DNA from: Thiohalobacter thiocyanaticus
GTDB taxonomy: Bacteria > Pseudomonadota > Gammaproteobacteria > Thiohalobacterales > Thiohalobacteraceae
Length of the DNA stretch: 64,000 bases
NCBI RefSeq assembly: GCF_003932505.1
Contig: NZ_QZMU01000001.1
Location: 1,054,001-1,118,000 of the forward strand
Direction: 5' to 3'
The number at the start of each line of letters is the position of its first letter. Position 1 is the stretch's first letter. Position numbers and translations under genes: made by a program. This document shows positions 26,824-35,626 of the stretch, piece by piece. The notes below the pieces were generated by a model. The model was given only the letters and a program-made list of their open reading frames with translations, was not told where the DNA came from and made no database searches.

Positions 26824-26866
26824 CAAGGATCCAGGTAGCAGGTTTTTCCTCGGTCCTGGAACCTGA
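26824..26866. repeat. Short palindrome, GGTTCTAGG type
   Basis: AAGGATCCAGGTAGCAGG and CCTCGGTCCTGGAACCTG form a compact version of the repeat at 20061 and 48758, with no inner core. It ends next to the fbp stop codon. Confidence 0.7.
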
Positions 26867-26867
26867 T

Positions 26868-27902
26868 TTACGCCACTGCCTGCTTGCCGTCGGCCTCGCG
26901 GTGGTACTCGACCACACGTTCGACTTCCTGCTTCGAGCCCAGCACCACCGGCACCCGCTGGTGCAGATCGTCCGGCTTGATCTCCATGATGCGCTCGCGC
27001 CCGGTGCTGGCGGCACCGCCGGCCTGCTCCACGATGAAGCCCATGGGATTGGCCTCGTACATCAGACGCAGCTTGCCGTCCTGGCCCCTGGCCTTGAGCT
27101 TCTCGTCGAGCGGGTACATGAAGACACCGCCGCGGGTCAGGATGCGGTGCACCTCGGCGACCATGGAGGCGATCCAGCGCATGTTGAAGTCACGCCCGCG
27201 CGGGCCTTCGCTGCCGGCGATGCACTCGTCCACGTAACGCTTGACCGGCGCCTCCCAGAAGCGCTGGTTGGACATGTTGATGGCGAACTCGCCGGTTTCC
27301 TCGGGGATGGTCATGTCCGGATGCGACAGGATGAACTCGCCGATGGAACGGTCCAGGGTGAAGCCGTTCACGCCGTGGCCGGTGGTCAGTACCAGCATGG
27401 TGGCCGGGCCGTAGATGGCATAGCCGGCGCAGACCTGCTGCGTGCCGGGCTGCAGGAAATCCTCCACCGCGGGGTTCTCGCAGCCTTCCGGGGCGCGCAG
27501 GATGGAGAAGATGGTGCCGACCGAAACGTTGACGTCGATGTTGCTGGAACCGTCCAGCGGGTCGAACAGCATCAGGTACTTGCCCTTCGGGTACTGGGTC
27601 GGGATGGGCAGCGGATCGTCCATCTCCTCGGAGGCCATGCCGGCCAGGTGACCCGTCCATTCCAGCGCATCGACCATGACGTCGTTGGAGATGACGTCCA
27701 GCTTCTTCTGGGTCTCGCCCTGGACGTTCTCGGTCTCGGCCGAACCGAGGATGCCGATCAGGCCGCCGCGGTTGACCGCGCAGGCAATCTTCTTGCAGGC
27801 GGTCAGGGTGTCGTTGAGCAGGGAGGTGAAATCACCGGTCGCGCCCGGGACCTGGCGCTGTTCCTCGATGATGAACTGGGTTAGGGTGGTGCCGTGTTCC
27901 AT
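26868..27902 (-). CDS. fbp: Fructose-1,6-bisphosphatase class I
   Basis: The product is 344 residues from the ATG at 27902, just after a GAGGTTCG site. Signatures are SEEMD (~91-95), the metal site [20 protein letters not shown] (113-132) and the phosphate-binding block near [16 protein letters not shown]. It dephosphorylates fructose-1,6-bisphosphate for gluconeogenesis and, in an autotroph, for the Calvin cycle. It is divergent from the membrane methyltransferase gene over an AT-rich 125 bp region with nested inverted repeats. Confidence 0.97.
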   Translation of the reverse strand: MEHGTTLTQFIIEEQRQVPGATGDFTSLLNDTLTACKKIACAVNRGGLIGILGSAETENVQGETQKKLDVISNDVMVDALEWTGHLAGMASEEMDDPLPIPTQYPKGKYLMLFDPLDGSSNIDVNVSVGTIFSILRAPEGCENPAVEDFLQPGTQQVCAGYAIYGPATMLVLTTGHGVNGFTLDRSIGEFILSHPDMTIPEETGEFAINMSNQRFWEAPVKRYVDECIAGSEGPRGRDFNMRWIASMVAEVHRILTRGGVFMYPLDEKLKARGQDGKLRLMYEANPMGFIVEQAGGAASTGRERIMEIKPDDLHQRVPVVLGSKQEVERVVEYHREADGKQAVA

Positions 27903-27979
27903 GATCGAACCTCGTGCTGTGTGTCTGATTAATCTGTTCTCGCCCCATGAGAGGACGCCCGGAGAGTCAAAATATTCCA

Positions 27980-27985
27980 ATTATA
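27980..27985 (-). promoter_or_regulatory. Candidate -10 box for fbp
   Basis: On the minus strand the hexamer is TATAAT in a very AT-rich stretch. The best -35 at 17 bases is a weak TTCATT. Confidence 0.4.
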
Positions 27986-28000
27986 TCAGAATATACTGAT
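27985..28000. promoter_or_regulatory. Inverted repeat in the fbp promoter region
   Basis: ATCAGAATATACTGAT has ATCAG/CTGAT arms. A second pair, AATATTC (27971-27977) and GAATATT (28006-28012), encloses it almost concentrically. The position over the fbp -10 and between divergent genes suggests an operator, but the regulator is unknown. Confidence 0.5.
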
Positions 28001-28027
28001 TTAATGAATATTTAACCGAGCCGCCCC

Positions 28028-28681
28028 ATGCCGTCTCCCGCCTTCAGCCCGATGCATGCCACCCTGCTCGCCCTGGCCTGGGCCCTGTACCTGGCCCTGC
28101 ATTCACTGCTGGCCGACGCGGGGGTGCGGGCGCGGATTCAGGCCCGCTGGCCGCGCCTGGGCCGGCGCTATCGCCTGTTCTACACCCTGCAGTCCACGGT
28201 TCTGATTCTGCCGCCGCTGGCCCTGCTGGTGCTCTGGTACGGCCACGGCGAGCCGCTCTGGGCCTGGCACGGCGCGGCCGGCTGGCTGGCCGACGCCCTG
28301 GCCCTGCTGGCCGTGGCCGGATTTCTGTATGCCACGCGTGCCTATGACATGGCCGCCTTTCTGGGCCTGAAAACCGAGAGCGGCAGCGCCAATGTCACGG
28401 GGTTCCGGATCTCGTTCCTGCACCGTTACGTGCGCCACCCCTGGTACAGCCTGGGGCTGGTGATCCTGTGGACGCGCGACATGCCACCGGCCCTGCTGGT
28501 CACGACGGCCTGCATCACGATCTATCTGCTGGTGGGGATCCGGCTGGAGGAACGCAAGCTGGTGGCGGAATTCGGCCAGCGCTACCGGGAATACCGGCAG
28601 CGGGTGCCGGCGCTTATTCCGCGGCCCTGGCGGCGGCTGACGGCAGAGGCGGCCCGGCGGTTGAGCGATCCTGCCCACTGA
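28028..28681 (+). CDS. Membrane methyltransferase-like protein (ICMT/PEMT/NnrU type)
   Basis: The product is 217 residues with about five or six membrane spans. The conserved SAM-binding end of this superfamily is visible: HRYVRHPWYSLGLVI followed by RLEERKLVAEFGQRYREYR and VPALIP. Members methylate isoprenylcysteine, phospholipids or unknown lipids; NnrU-like proteins share the pattern. The actual substrate is unknown. It is divergent from fbp and has no obvious operon partner. Confidence 0.8.
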   Translation: MPSPAFSPMHATLLALAWALYLALHSLLADAGVRARIQARWPRLGRRYRLFYTLQSTVLILPPLALLVLWYGHGEPLWAWHGAAGWLADALALLAVAGFLYATRAYDMAAFLGLKTESGSANVTGFRISFLHRYVRHPWYSLGLVILWTRDMPPALLVTTACITIYLLVGIRLEERKLVAEFGQRYREYRQRVPALIPRPWRRLTAEAARRLSDPAH

Positions 28682-28710
28682 TCCGGGTCGCGCCGGGGAT
28701 TGATTCTGAA

Positions 28711-28822
28711 AGCCGCGCGCGAATGAACGCACACACACGCGAATAACTCATTTACATCACCGCTGTGACGCAACGCGCCCGGTAATGAATACAGTTGCGT
28801 TAATTCGCGTTCATGCGCGGCT
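28711..28822. repeat. Palindromic repeat, GCGAATGAACGCGAAT type
   Basis: The left arm is AGCCGCGCGCGAATGAACGC and the right arm CGCGTTCATGCGCGGCT ends at 28822. It sits at the convergent junction between the methyltransferase gene and rsd. Confidence 0.85.
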
Positions 28823-28851
28823 GATACACCGGGTGGATATATGTACGGCGG

Positions 28852-29334
28852 CTATTTCCCGTCGGAACGACCGCCGTCCAGAGCCTCGATGATCCGGTCC
28901 TCCAGCTGAATCCGGTCGGCGAGGATCTCGCCCAGCTGGGACAGGTCATCGGCCAGATGTTCGACCCGGCCGTCGTCGAGCGAAGCGACATCGTAGCGGT
29001 CGTTGAAATCCAGAATGGCATCGGTGCTGGAAACGATCTGGGGATAGATCTGCTCGGCGATGGCACGCACGGCCTGGCGCCGTTCCTTGCCGTCGGCGAT
29101 ATAGCGATAGAGCTGAAAGTGCGCCGTGGCGGCATAGTCCACCAGGGTCTGACAGAAACGCTTCAGGGCGTCCTCGGTGCGGTGTTCGGGCGTATAGGGA
29201 CGAATCCCCGCCAGGCTGGAATACTCGACCAGGGTCTGATTACGGGCATTGACCAGGGCGTGCAGACGCTCGCGCCGTCGCTGACGCCGGTCCTCGCCCG
29301 GCTTGAGATCCTCGGCTTCCTTATTCTTCGACAT
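28852..29334 (-). CDS. rsd: Rsd/AlgQ family anti-sigma-70 factor
   Basis: The product is 160 residues, the family length. After a charged N-terminus, the core matches Rsd: LVEYSSLAGIRPY, then LKRFCQTLVDYAATAHFQLY and the terminal LADRIQLEDRIIEAL. Rsd binds region 4 of the housekeeping sigma factor and shifts RNA polymerase toward alternative sigma factors in stationary phase; AlgQ of pseudomonads also affects alginate and siderophore genes. The gene is monocistronic and divergent from the IscR-like gene. Confidence 0.9.
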   Translation of the reverse strand: MSKNKEAEDLKPGEDRRQRRRERLHALVNARNQTLVEYSSLAGIRPYTPEHRTEDALKRFCQTLVDYAATAHFQLYRYIADGKERRQAVRAIAEQIYPQIVSSTDAILDFNDRYDVASLDDGRVEHLADDLSQLGEILADRIQLEDRIIEALDGGRSDGK

Positions 29335-29540
29335 GTGTGCTCACTCTCCTCCCCGTTGGGGTGAATCTATAACCTTTTGATTTTCTGTGTCAACGACCCT
29401 GTGTCCGGCCATTGCTGCCGACATTCCCGCCGGTTCCGTCCCGGCCTCGCCGCCGATATATTTTCTTTTTATTTTTCAGTTGATTGACACATTATACAGA
29501 AAGGTTACAGAGATTTATCACTCGCAACAGGGAATTTTTT

Positions 29541-29549
29541 TGCTATAAT
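29541..29549 (+). promoter_or_regulatory. Extended -10 promoter of the IscR-like gene
   Basis: TGCTATAAT is an ideal extended -10 element (TGnTATAAT). No convincing -35 lies 16-18 bases upstream, which is normal for this class. The region from 29400 to 29650 is clearly AT-rich and holds no gene. Confidence 0.75.
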
Positions 29550-29572
29550 TCTTGACTATCCAAGTAGGTTAT
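29548..29572 (+). promoter_or_regulatory. IscR type-1-like operator, site 1
   Basis: The 25-base site fits the E. coli IscR type-1 consensus at 19 positions (half-sites TTGACT and AGTAGG). It begins inside the -10 box, so binding would repress. Confidence 0.65.
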
Positions 29573-29579
29573 TAGTAGG

Positions 29580-29604
29580 ATTCCTGACAAGGTTAGTCGG
29601 ACTT
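29580..29604 (+). promoter_or_regulatory. IscR type-1-like operator, site 2
   Basis: It contains CCTGAC and TTAGTCGG at the spacing of the consensus, with a weaker right edge. Its centre is 32 bases (three helical turns) from that of site 1, as in tandem autoregulatory sites. Confidence 0.55.
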
Positions 29605-29653
29605 TCAATTGCAACGAGACACAAAACGTACTGGATAAGCTGAGAGGTATGCC

Positions 29654-30115
29654 ATGAAGATTTCAACCAAGGGACGTTACGCCATCACCGCCATGATCGA
29701 GCTGGCCATGCGCCACAAGCAGGGTCCGGTGACCCTGGCCGACATCTCCGTGGAGCAGTCGATCTCGGTGTCCTATCTGGAACAGCTGTTCGCCCAGCTG
29801 CGCAAGCACGGCCTGGTCACCGGCCTGCGCGGGCCCGGCGGCGGCTACTGCCTGCGGCGCCCGGCCAGCGAAGTCAGCATCGCCGATATCCTGCGCGCGG
29901 TTGACGACTCGGTGGCGGCCACCGCCTCCAAGCCGCTGATGCCGGAAGACGAGGCCCGCCCGGTGAGCCTGCGCCTGTGGGACCGGCTGAGCCACCAGAT
30001 CTACGACTATCTGGACAACGTCAGCCTGGCCGAGGTCGCGACCACCAAGGACGCGCCGCGCATCACCACCGTGCCCAAGAGCCCGTTCAGCAACCTGCAC
30101 CGCTCCGCGGCCTGA
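29654..30115 (+). CDS. Rrf2-family regulator, IscR-like but without cluster cysteines
   Basis: The product is 153 residues. Residues 1-85 are a close match to the IscR winged helix, including ADISVEQSISVSYLEQLF with Glu43 and RGPGGGYCLRRP. In E. coli IscR, Cys92, Cys98, Cys104 and His107 hold a [2Fe-2S] cluster. Here that stretch reads SKPLMPEDEARPVSLRLW with no Cys; the only Cys is Cys66 in the wing. The protein therefore probably has no cluster, or a very different one. No iscSUA genes follow: the next operon starts after a terminator. Autoregulation is inferred from two IscR-type sites in its promoter. Confidence 0.9.
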   Translation: MKISTKGRYAITAMIELAMRHKQGPVTLADISVEQSISVSYLEQLFAQLRKHGLVTGLRGPGGGYCLRRPASEVSIADILRAVDDSVAATASKPLMPEDEARPVSLRLWDRLSHQIYDYLDNVSLAEVATTKDAPRITTVPKSPFSNLHRSAA

Positions 30116-30136
30116 CGGCCACAGCCCCGGCCCTGC

Positions 30137-30175
30137 ACGGCCGGCCCGCGCCGCGCGGGCCGGCCGTTGCTTTTT
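30137..30175 (+). terminator. Rho-independent terminator after the IscR-like gene
   Basis: ACGGCCGGCCCGCG pairs with CGCGGGCCGGCCGT over 14 bases with a tiny loop, followed by TGCTTTTT. Confidence 0.8.
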
Positions 30176-30234
30176 GCTTGGCAGCCATTTCCCCGTCATT
30201 ACAATGGCCGGGATCACACTGGAAGGGCTGAACT

Positions 30235-31026
30235 ATGCTGGCAGGGCGGGGACAACTGGTGCATATCGACCGTGACGAGCACGGCGTCATGGAAGTCATC
30301 GACGACCAGTTCACCCGTTCACTGTATTTCGGCACTGCCGCCCGCCAGAGCAGCATGAGTCACGCCGACCCGGTCACCCTGGTGCTCAGCTACACCCGGG
30401 CCATGCTGGCCGGGCTGCTGTTCCAGCCCCGGCCCCGGGAGATCCTGATCATCGGCCTGGGAGGCGGTTCGCTGCTGCGCTTTCTGGCCCACCACTATCC
30501 CCGGGCCGACATCACCGTGGTGGAATACCGCCAGGCGGTGATCGACATCGCCCGGCGCTTCTTCCGGCTGCCGGACCAGCCGCGCATCCGCATCCTGCAC
30601 GAGGACGCCACCGGTTTCATCCACAACCCGGCACAGCCGCTGTACGACCTGATCCTGGTCGATGCCTTCGATGCCGCGGGCCTGCACCCGGGCATCGCCT
30701 GTGAGCACTTCCTCCAGGCCTGCCAGCAGCGGCTGCGGCAGGGTGGCCTGATTGCGCTCAACCTGTGGAACACCGACAAGATCAGCTGCCGCGCCCATAT
30801 TCGCTGCTTCGAGAATGCCCTCAGGCAGCGCTCGCTGCGCCTGCCGGTGGAATCGCGCAACAACCTTATCGTCTTCGGCGCCCCGCACCTGGAACGGCTG
30901 CCGTCGCGCCGCGCCCTGCAGGCCACCGTCCCGGCGCTGAAACAGCAGCTGGGACTGGATTTCGCCTATCTGCACCGGCAACTGCGCCGCCACAACACCC
31001 TGCCCCTGCAATGGCTGTTCAACTGA
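30235..31026 (+). CDS. Spermidine-synthase-like protein
   Basis: The product is 263 residues; GGAAGG lies upstream of the ATG. The Rossmann core has IIGLGGGSLLRFL (74-79 glycine loop), the acidic VVEYRQAVIDIARRFF and the DLILVDAFD strand, as in the polyamine synthase fold. Catalytic Asp and Tyr positions of true SpeE are only partly matched, so the substrate may not be putrescine. It overlaps the RibD-C gene by one base (TGATG), and the Nudix gene follows: a three-gene operon. Confidence 0.8.
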   Translation: MLAGRGQLVHIDRDEHGVMEVIDDQFTRSLYFGTAARQSSMSHADPVTLVLSYTRAMLAGLLFQPRPREILIIGLGGGSLLRFLAHHYPRADITVVEYRQAVIDIARRFFRLPDQPRIRILHEDATGFIHNPAQPLYDLILVDAFDAAGLHPGIACEHFLQACQQRLRQGGLIALNLWNTDKISCRAHIRCFENALRQRSLRLPVESRNNLIVFGAPHLERLPSRRALQATVPALKQQLGLDFAYLHRQLRRHNTLPLQWLFN

Positions 31027-31862
31027 TGAGCGAGAAATCGATCCAGCAACTCTATCCCCGCAGCGAACATGATCACGCCCTCGAGGGACTGTACCTGAAT
31101 CAGCGGCTGCACCGTCGGGGCCAGGCAGGCCTGCCCTTTGTCTATACCAATTTCATCAGCAGCCTGGACGGCCGGATCGGGGTCGGCGTGGCCGGCCGCG
31201 ACACTCACCAGGTACCGCCGGCCATCGCCAACCCGCGCGACTGGCGGCTGTTCCAGGAGCTGGGCGCCCAAGCCGACCTGCTCATCACCAGTGCCCGCTA
31301 TTTCCGTGAGTACGCCCTCGGCCAGGCCCAGGACACCCTGCCCGTCGGTGCCGGTCAGAAGTTCGACGATCTGCGCCGCTGGCGCCTGGACCAGGGGCTC
31401 GCCCCACAGCCCGACATCGCCATCATCAGCGCCAGTCTGGACATCCCGGCCGCGGCCCTCGCGGCCTACCCGAACCGCCGGCTGCATCTGCTCACCGGTG
31501 CCGACGCCGACCCCGGACGTGTGCGGGCGCTGGAACAGGCGGGCGTGGAGACCCATTACGTGGGTGACGGACACCAGGCCGAGGCGGGCCGCGCAATCGA
31601 TGCCCTGGCCGCAGCCGGCTACCGCAGCGTCTATGCCATCGGCGGCCCGCATGTACTCAACACCCTGCTGCAGGCCGGACGGCTGGACCGGTTGTACCTG
31701 ACATTCGCCGGACGCATCCTCGGCGGCGAGGACTTCAGTACCTTCGTCTACGGCAGCCACCTGGATCCCGCCCCGCGATTGCAGCTGGCGCAACTGCACT
31801 ATGATCCGCTGGCACCCGAGGGCTGCGGTCAGCTGCTCGGCTGCTACGACCTGGTGCGATGA
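31026..31862 (+). CDS. RibD C-terminal-domain reductase
   Basis: The product is 278 residues. FVYTNFISSLDGRIG and ADLLITSARYFREY match the NADPH-dependent reductase half of RibD / dihydrofolate-reductase-like fold, and YAIGGPHVLNTLLQAG the C-terminal core. The deaminase domain of full RibD is absent. It may reduce a pyrimidine intermediate of riboflavin synthesis or another substrate. It is coupled to the genes on both sides by a 1-base and a 4-base overlap, which points to one pathway. Confidence 0.85.
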   Translation: MSEKSIQQLYPRSEHDHALEGLYLNQRLHRRGQAGLPFVYTNFISSLDGRIGVGVAGRDTHQVPPAIANPRDWRLFQELGAQADLLITSARYFREYALGQAQDTLPVGAGQKFDDLRRWRLDQGLAPQPDIAIISASLDIPAAALAAYPNRRLHLLTGADADPGRVRALEQAGVETHYVGDGHQAEAGRAIDALAAAGYRSVYAIGGPHVLNTLLQAGRLDRLYLTFAGRILGGEDFSTFVYGSHLDPAPRLQLAQLHYDPLAPEGCGQLLGCYDLVR

Positions 31863-32374
31863 CGCGCACGCCGCTGTACAAGGGGGCGCTGGTGGATCTC
31901 GGCCGGGAACGCTTCACCCGGCCCGACGGACGGGAACAGGTGCTGGAGGTGGTCCGGCACCCCGGCGGGGCGGCGGTGGCGGCAGTGAACGAGACGGATG
32001 CCGTCTGCCTGCTGCGTCAGTACCGCCACGCCGCCGGCGGCTGGCTGTGGGAACTGCCGGCCGGCAAGCTGGAGACCGGCGAGACACCGTTGCTGACCGC
32101 GCAGCGCGAACTGGAGGAAGAGGCCGGCCTGGTCGCCGCCGACTGGCGCGGACTCGGCGAGGTGCTGACCACCCCGGGTTTCTGCGACGAGGTGATTCAT
32201 CTGTTTCTGGCCACCGGGCTGAGCGAGACGCCCACCGATCACCAGGACGATGAGTTGATCGAATGCCACTGGGTGCCCTGGGCCCAGGCGCTGGAATGGG
32301 CCGGAGACGGGACCATTCGCGATGCCAAGACCCTGCTGGGCCTGTACCGCGCGGCAGAGCTGATCCGGGAGTGA
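31859..32374 (+). CDS. Nudix hydrolase, ADP-ribose pyrophosphatase-like
   Basis: The product is 171 residues, starting in an ATGA overlap with the previous gene. The Nudix box is at 69-91, GKLETGETPLLTAQRELEEE then AGL, matching GX5EX7REUXEEXGU fully. The N-terminal strand pattern (VLEVVRHPGGAAVAAVNE) and overall length are those of ADP-ribose or nucleotide-sugar hydrolases (NudF type). It cleaves a nucleoside diphosphate linkage with magnesium. It ends the operon before the nested palindrome. Confidence 0.92.
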   Translation: MTRTPLYKGALVDLGRERFTRPDGREQVLEVVRHPGGAAVAAVNETDAVCLLRQYRHAAGGWLWELPAGKLETGETPLLTAQRELEEEAGLVAADWRGLGEVLTTPGFCDEVIHLFLATGLSETPTDHQDDELIECHWVPWAQALEWAGDGTIRDAKTLLGLYRAAELIRE

Positions 32375-32400
32375 GGCGTTGGCCTGGGATCGCGGTATTC

Positions 32401-32631
32401 AGCCACGGATAAACACGGATTAACACGGATAATCAATAATCGGAGCCTGGGTTATATAAGCCGCGAATGAACGCGAATACACGCGAATAAATCATTCAAT
32501 GCGACTGCCTGGCGCCTCGCGCCGGCAGTCGCATGTATATTTTCAGACGACCACGTTTTTATTTGCATTAATTCGCGGCTGATCAATCCTTCTTGATGAC
32601 TATCCGTGTTAATCCGTGTTCATCCGTGGCC
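32401..32631. repeat. Nested palindrome: ACACGGAT outer arms around a GCGAATGAACGCGAAT repeat
   Basis: The outer left arm is AGCCACGGATAAACACGGAT (32401 on), and the right arm ends ATCCGTGTTCATCCGTGGC at 32630. A complete second-family palindrome (left arm at 32459, right arm ending CGCGGCT at 32580) sits inside it. Each arm is built from tandem 10-12 base units. It fills the 285 bp convergent gap. Confidence 0.93.
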
Positions 32632-32659
32632 GGAAAACCACCGGACCCTCCCGGAGAGA

Positions 32660-34285
32660 TCAGATCCGGAACCGCCCCACCACCGCCTGCAGGTCGCTGG
32701 ACAGGGCGTTGAGGTTGTCGCTGGAGGCGGCGATCTCCTCAGCCTCCTCGGCGGTGCGCCCGACCACCTCGGTGATGTTGCTGATATTGCGGTTGATCTC
32801 CTCGGCCACCGCACCCTGTTCCTCGGCCGCGCTGGCGATCTGGGTGCTCATGTTGTGAATGGTGGTCACCGCGGTCTTGATCGACTGCAGTGACTGGTCC
32901 GCAAGTGAGGCCTGCTCCACGCTGGACTCGGCCTGGTTGCGGCTGCGTTCCATGACTTCCACCGCCTCGCGCGCACCGCCCTGCAGGCGCTCGATCATGG
33001 CCTGGATCTCCTCGGTGGATTCCTGGGTACGCTGGGCCAGGGTGCGCACCTCGTCGGCCACCACGGCGAAACCGCGGCCCTGCTCGCCGGCGCGCGCCGC
33101 CTCGATAGCCGCGTTCAGCGCCAGCAGATTGGTCTGTTCGGCGATGCCGCGGATCACGTCCAGCACAGAGCCGATGGTCTCGCTGTCGGAACCCAGCTTG
33201 GCGATCACCTGTGCGCCCTGACGCACGTCGTCGGCCAGGGTATTGATGGCCCGGACCGTCTCGCGCACCACCTGCTGGCCGTTGCCGACCTCGCTGTCGG
33301 CGTTGCGGGCCGCTTCAGCGGCGGACACCGTGTTCTGGGCGACTTCCTGCACGCTGGCGGTCATCTGGTTGATGGCCGTGGCCACCTGGTCAGTTTCGCT
33401 CTGCTGTTCCTTCACGCCCTGGCGGGTATGGGCGGTGATCACCCCCAGCTGCTCGGCGGCCTCGGTCAGGGTGCCGGAGACGCGTGAGAACTCGCCTACC
33501 ATCTGGCCCAGATGACCACAGATCTCACGCACCGCATCGGCGATCTGGCCCAGTTCGTCGCGCGAATTCACGTCCACCGCGACGGTGAAGTCCCCGGTGG
33601 CGATCGCCTTCAGCCTAGCAGCCAGGTGCTGGGCAGGCCGGATGATCTGGGTCTGCACCCCGACAAAGAACAGCACCGCCGCCACGACCACCACTGCCGC
33701 CATCAGGGCCAGACTGAGATGGTAGCCATCGCGGGCCGATTTCCGGGCCGCAACACTGGTCTCGAGGGTGCGCGCCTGCAGGGTATCGATCAGGCTATCG
33801 AGCTGCTGCGTGAGCGCATCACCCTGCCCGACATCCGTTACTCGCGACTGTCGCGGATCGAAGCCGCTCTGGCGATACTGCTGCAGGGCGCTGCGGTGTT
33901 CGGCGCCCAGCCGCTCATGCGCCGCCTGGAAGCCCTCGATGCGCTCACGGGCCGCAGGATCGGCGACGACCGCGGCCAGGGCACCGGCCTGATCGCTCAC
34001 CCGTGCCGCCAGGGCCTGGTAGCCCTGCCAGTGGCGCTCCACCTCGGCCGTGGTATCGGCCTGCAGCAGCAGCCGGTTCCAGGCCAGCAGCTGTTGCTGA
34101 AAGTCGATCTCCAGCCGCTCGGCCTGACGCTCGTGTTCCAGCTCGGTCCCGTTGAGCTGATGGTAACGGTCGATGGCCTCGTTGAGTTGACTGAAACCGA
34201 AAAAGCTCGCCAGCAACAGCAGCAGGGTGCCGCCACCGGAAATAAGCAGCAGCTTGTTGCGAATGCTCCCCATGAGCCAGTGCAT
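32660..34285 (-). CDS. Methyl-accepting chemotaxis protein
   Basis: The product is 541 residues. Membrane spans lie at ~10-32 and ~188-211, enclosing a ~155-residue periplasmic helical sensor (four-helix-bundle type). HAMP (~212-265) and the signalling domain follow, with the strictly conserved tip [20 protein letters not shown]. It controls CheA kinase in response to an unknown ligand. There is no C-terminal CheR/CheB-binding pentapeptide. It is transcribed alone. Confidence 0.95.
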   Translation of the reverse strand: MHWLMGSIRNKLLLISGGGTLLLLLASFFGFSQLNEAIDRYHQLNGTELEHERQAERLEIDFQQQLLAWNRLLLQADTTAEVERHWQGYQALAARVSDQAGALAAVVADPAARERIEGFQAAHERLGAEHRSALQQYRQSGFDPRQSRVTDVGQGDALTQQLDSLIDTLQARTLETSVAARKSARDGYHLSLALMAAVVVVAAVLFFVGVQTQIIRPAQHLAARLKAIATGDFTVAVDVNSRDELGQIADAVREICGHLGQMVGEFSRVSGTLTEAAEQLGVITAHTRQGVKEQQSETDQVATAINQMTASVQEVAQNTVSAAEAARNADSEVGNGQQVVRETVRAINTLADDVRQGAQVIAKLGSDSETIGSVLDVIRGIAEQTNLLALNAAIEAARAGEQGRGFAVVADEVRTLAQRTQESTEEIQAMIERLQGGAREAVEVMERSRNQAESSVEQASLADQSLQSIKTAVTTIHNMSTQIASAAEEQGAVAEEINRNISNITEVVGRTAEEAEEIAASSDNLNALSSDLQAVVGRFRI

Positions 34286-34435
34286 TGTCTTTCCTCCTGT
34301 CAGGGCTGATTGTCGTCTAACTTACGTTCTCATTAGTATCTGCCGCGCTCATTTTCACGCAGGGTGTCCAACTGACTCCGCTATCGGCTGACGGGCACGA
34401 AGCTTGATATCCGGGGGCGCTGCGGCAATGCTAGA

Positions 34436-35431
34436 ATGGACGGAAATTCAATGGGAAACAGGACCATGCCCGAACCGCCCTGCAGCAAAGGCGTCATCCT
34501 CGATCTCGACAGCCTGCATCCCGATGACCTCCGGCTGAACGGCCTGCTTGGCACCCTGCCCGGGTGGGAACTGCACGGCCATACCCGGCCGGCGCAGTTG
34601 CCGGAGCGCCTGGCCGGCTGCGACCTGGTCATCACCAACAAGTGTCCGCTGGACGCCGACACCCTGGCGGCCAGCCGCCTGCGGCTGGTCTGCGTGGCCG
34701 CCACCGGCACCAACAATGTCGACCTGGAGGCCGCGCGCCGGCTCGGCATCCGGGTGTGCAACGTCACGGCCTATGCCACGCCCTCGGTGGCTGAACACAC
34801 CCTGGCCCTGATCCTGAGCCTGACCCGGCGGCTGCGCGAACAGACGCATGGCGCGCGCGAACGCTGGCCGCAATCGGAACAGTTCTGCGTGCTGGACTAT
34901 CCGGTTACGGAACTGTCCGGACGGACCCTGGGCATCGTGGGGTACGGCGAACTCGGACAGGCGGTGGCACGTCTGGGCGAGGCCTTCGGCATGCGGGTGC
35001 GCATTGCCCGGCGTCCCGGTGAGGTCGACACCCGGCCGGGACGGGTACCGTTAGCCGAACTGCTGGAGAGCGCCGACGTGCTGTCCCTGCACTGTCCGCT
35101 CACCCCGCAGACACGGGGCCTGATCGACGCCGGGGCGCTGCAGCGGATGCAACCCCATGCCCTGCTGATCAACACCGCCCGCGGCGGCCTCGTGGATGAG
35201 ACCGCTCTGCTGGAGGCCCTGCGGGCGCACCGTCTCGGCGGTGCGGCGCTGGACGTGCTGGCACAGGAACCGCCGCCGGCCGATCACCCGCTGCTCACGG
35301 CCGGGCTGCCCAACCTGATCGTCACCCCGCACGTGGCCTGGGCCGCGCGCGAGGCGCGTCAACGCCTGGTCGACGAACTGCAGGCCAACATCGAGGCCTT
35401 CCAGGCGGGGAATATACGGAACTCAGTCTGA
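34436..35431 (+). CDS. D-isomer-specific 2-hydroxyacid dehydrogenase
   Basis: The product is 331 residues from the ATG at 34436; ATGs at 34451 and 34466 are also possible. The NAD loop is GIVGYGELGQAVA. Catalytic residues are visible: Arg in NTARGGLVDE, Glu in VLAQEPP and His in VTPHVAWA. It is closest in style to glycerate/hydroxypyruvate reductases (HprA-like), which would fit photorespiratory or C2 metabolism, but family members vary widely in substrate. It has no operon partners. Confidence 0.88.
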   Translation: MDGNSMGNRTMPEPPCSKGVILDLDSLHPDDLRLNGLLGTLPGWELHGHTRPAQLPERLAGCDLVITNKCPLDADTLAASRLRLVCVAATGTNNVDLEAARRLGIRVCNVTAYATPSVAEHTLALILSLTRRLREQTHGARERWPQSEQFCVLDYPVTELSGRTLGIVGYGELGQAVARLGEAFGMRVRIARRPGEVDTRPGRVPLAELLESADVLSLHCPLTPQTRGLIDAGALQRMQPHALLINTARGGLVDETALLEALRAHRLGGAALDVLAQEPPPADHPLLTAGLPNLIVTPHVAWAAREARQRLVDELQANIEAFQAGNIRNSV

Positions 35432-35461
35432 AGGCGGGAGGTATTCAGCTTTGCGGTCTTG

Positions 35462-35602
35462 AGCCACGGATGAACCCGGATCAATAAATGCTACATATCA
35501 GCCGCGGGTTCACTGAACAAGTTACGTTTCATATTCGCGTTCCTTCGCGGCTATTCAATCCTACTGATTATAATCCGTATTCATCCGTGTTCATCCGTGG
35601 CT
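35462..35602. repeat. Nested palindrome, ACACGGAT type
   Basis: The outer arms are AGCCACGGATGAACCCGGAT (35462) and TCATCCGTGTTCATCCGTGG ending at 35602. The inner arms are of the GCGAATG type, shortened, at 35500-35552. The junction is convergent. Confidence 0.88.
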
Positions 35603-35626
35603 GAAATACCACGAAGCCTGAATAAT

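Noticed and set aside
29484-29489. A perfect TTGACA upstream of the IscR-like gene
   Set aside because: No acceptable -10 lies 16-18 bases downstream, and it is too far from the TATAAT at 29544 to pair with it.
32401-32631. CRISPR-like appearance of tandem short units in repeat arms
   Set aside because: The units are 8-12 bases, imperfect and mirrored, with no spacers of even length and no cas genes.
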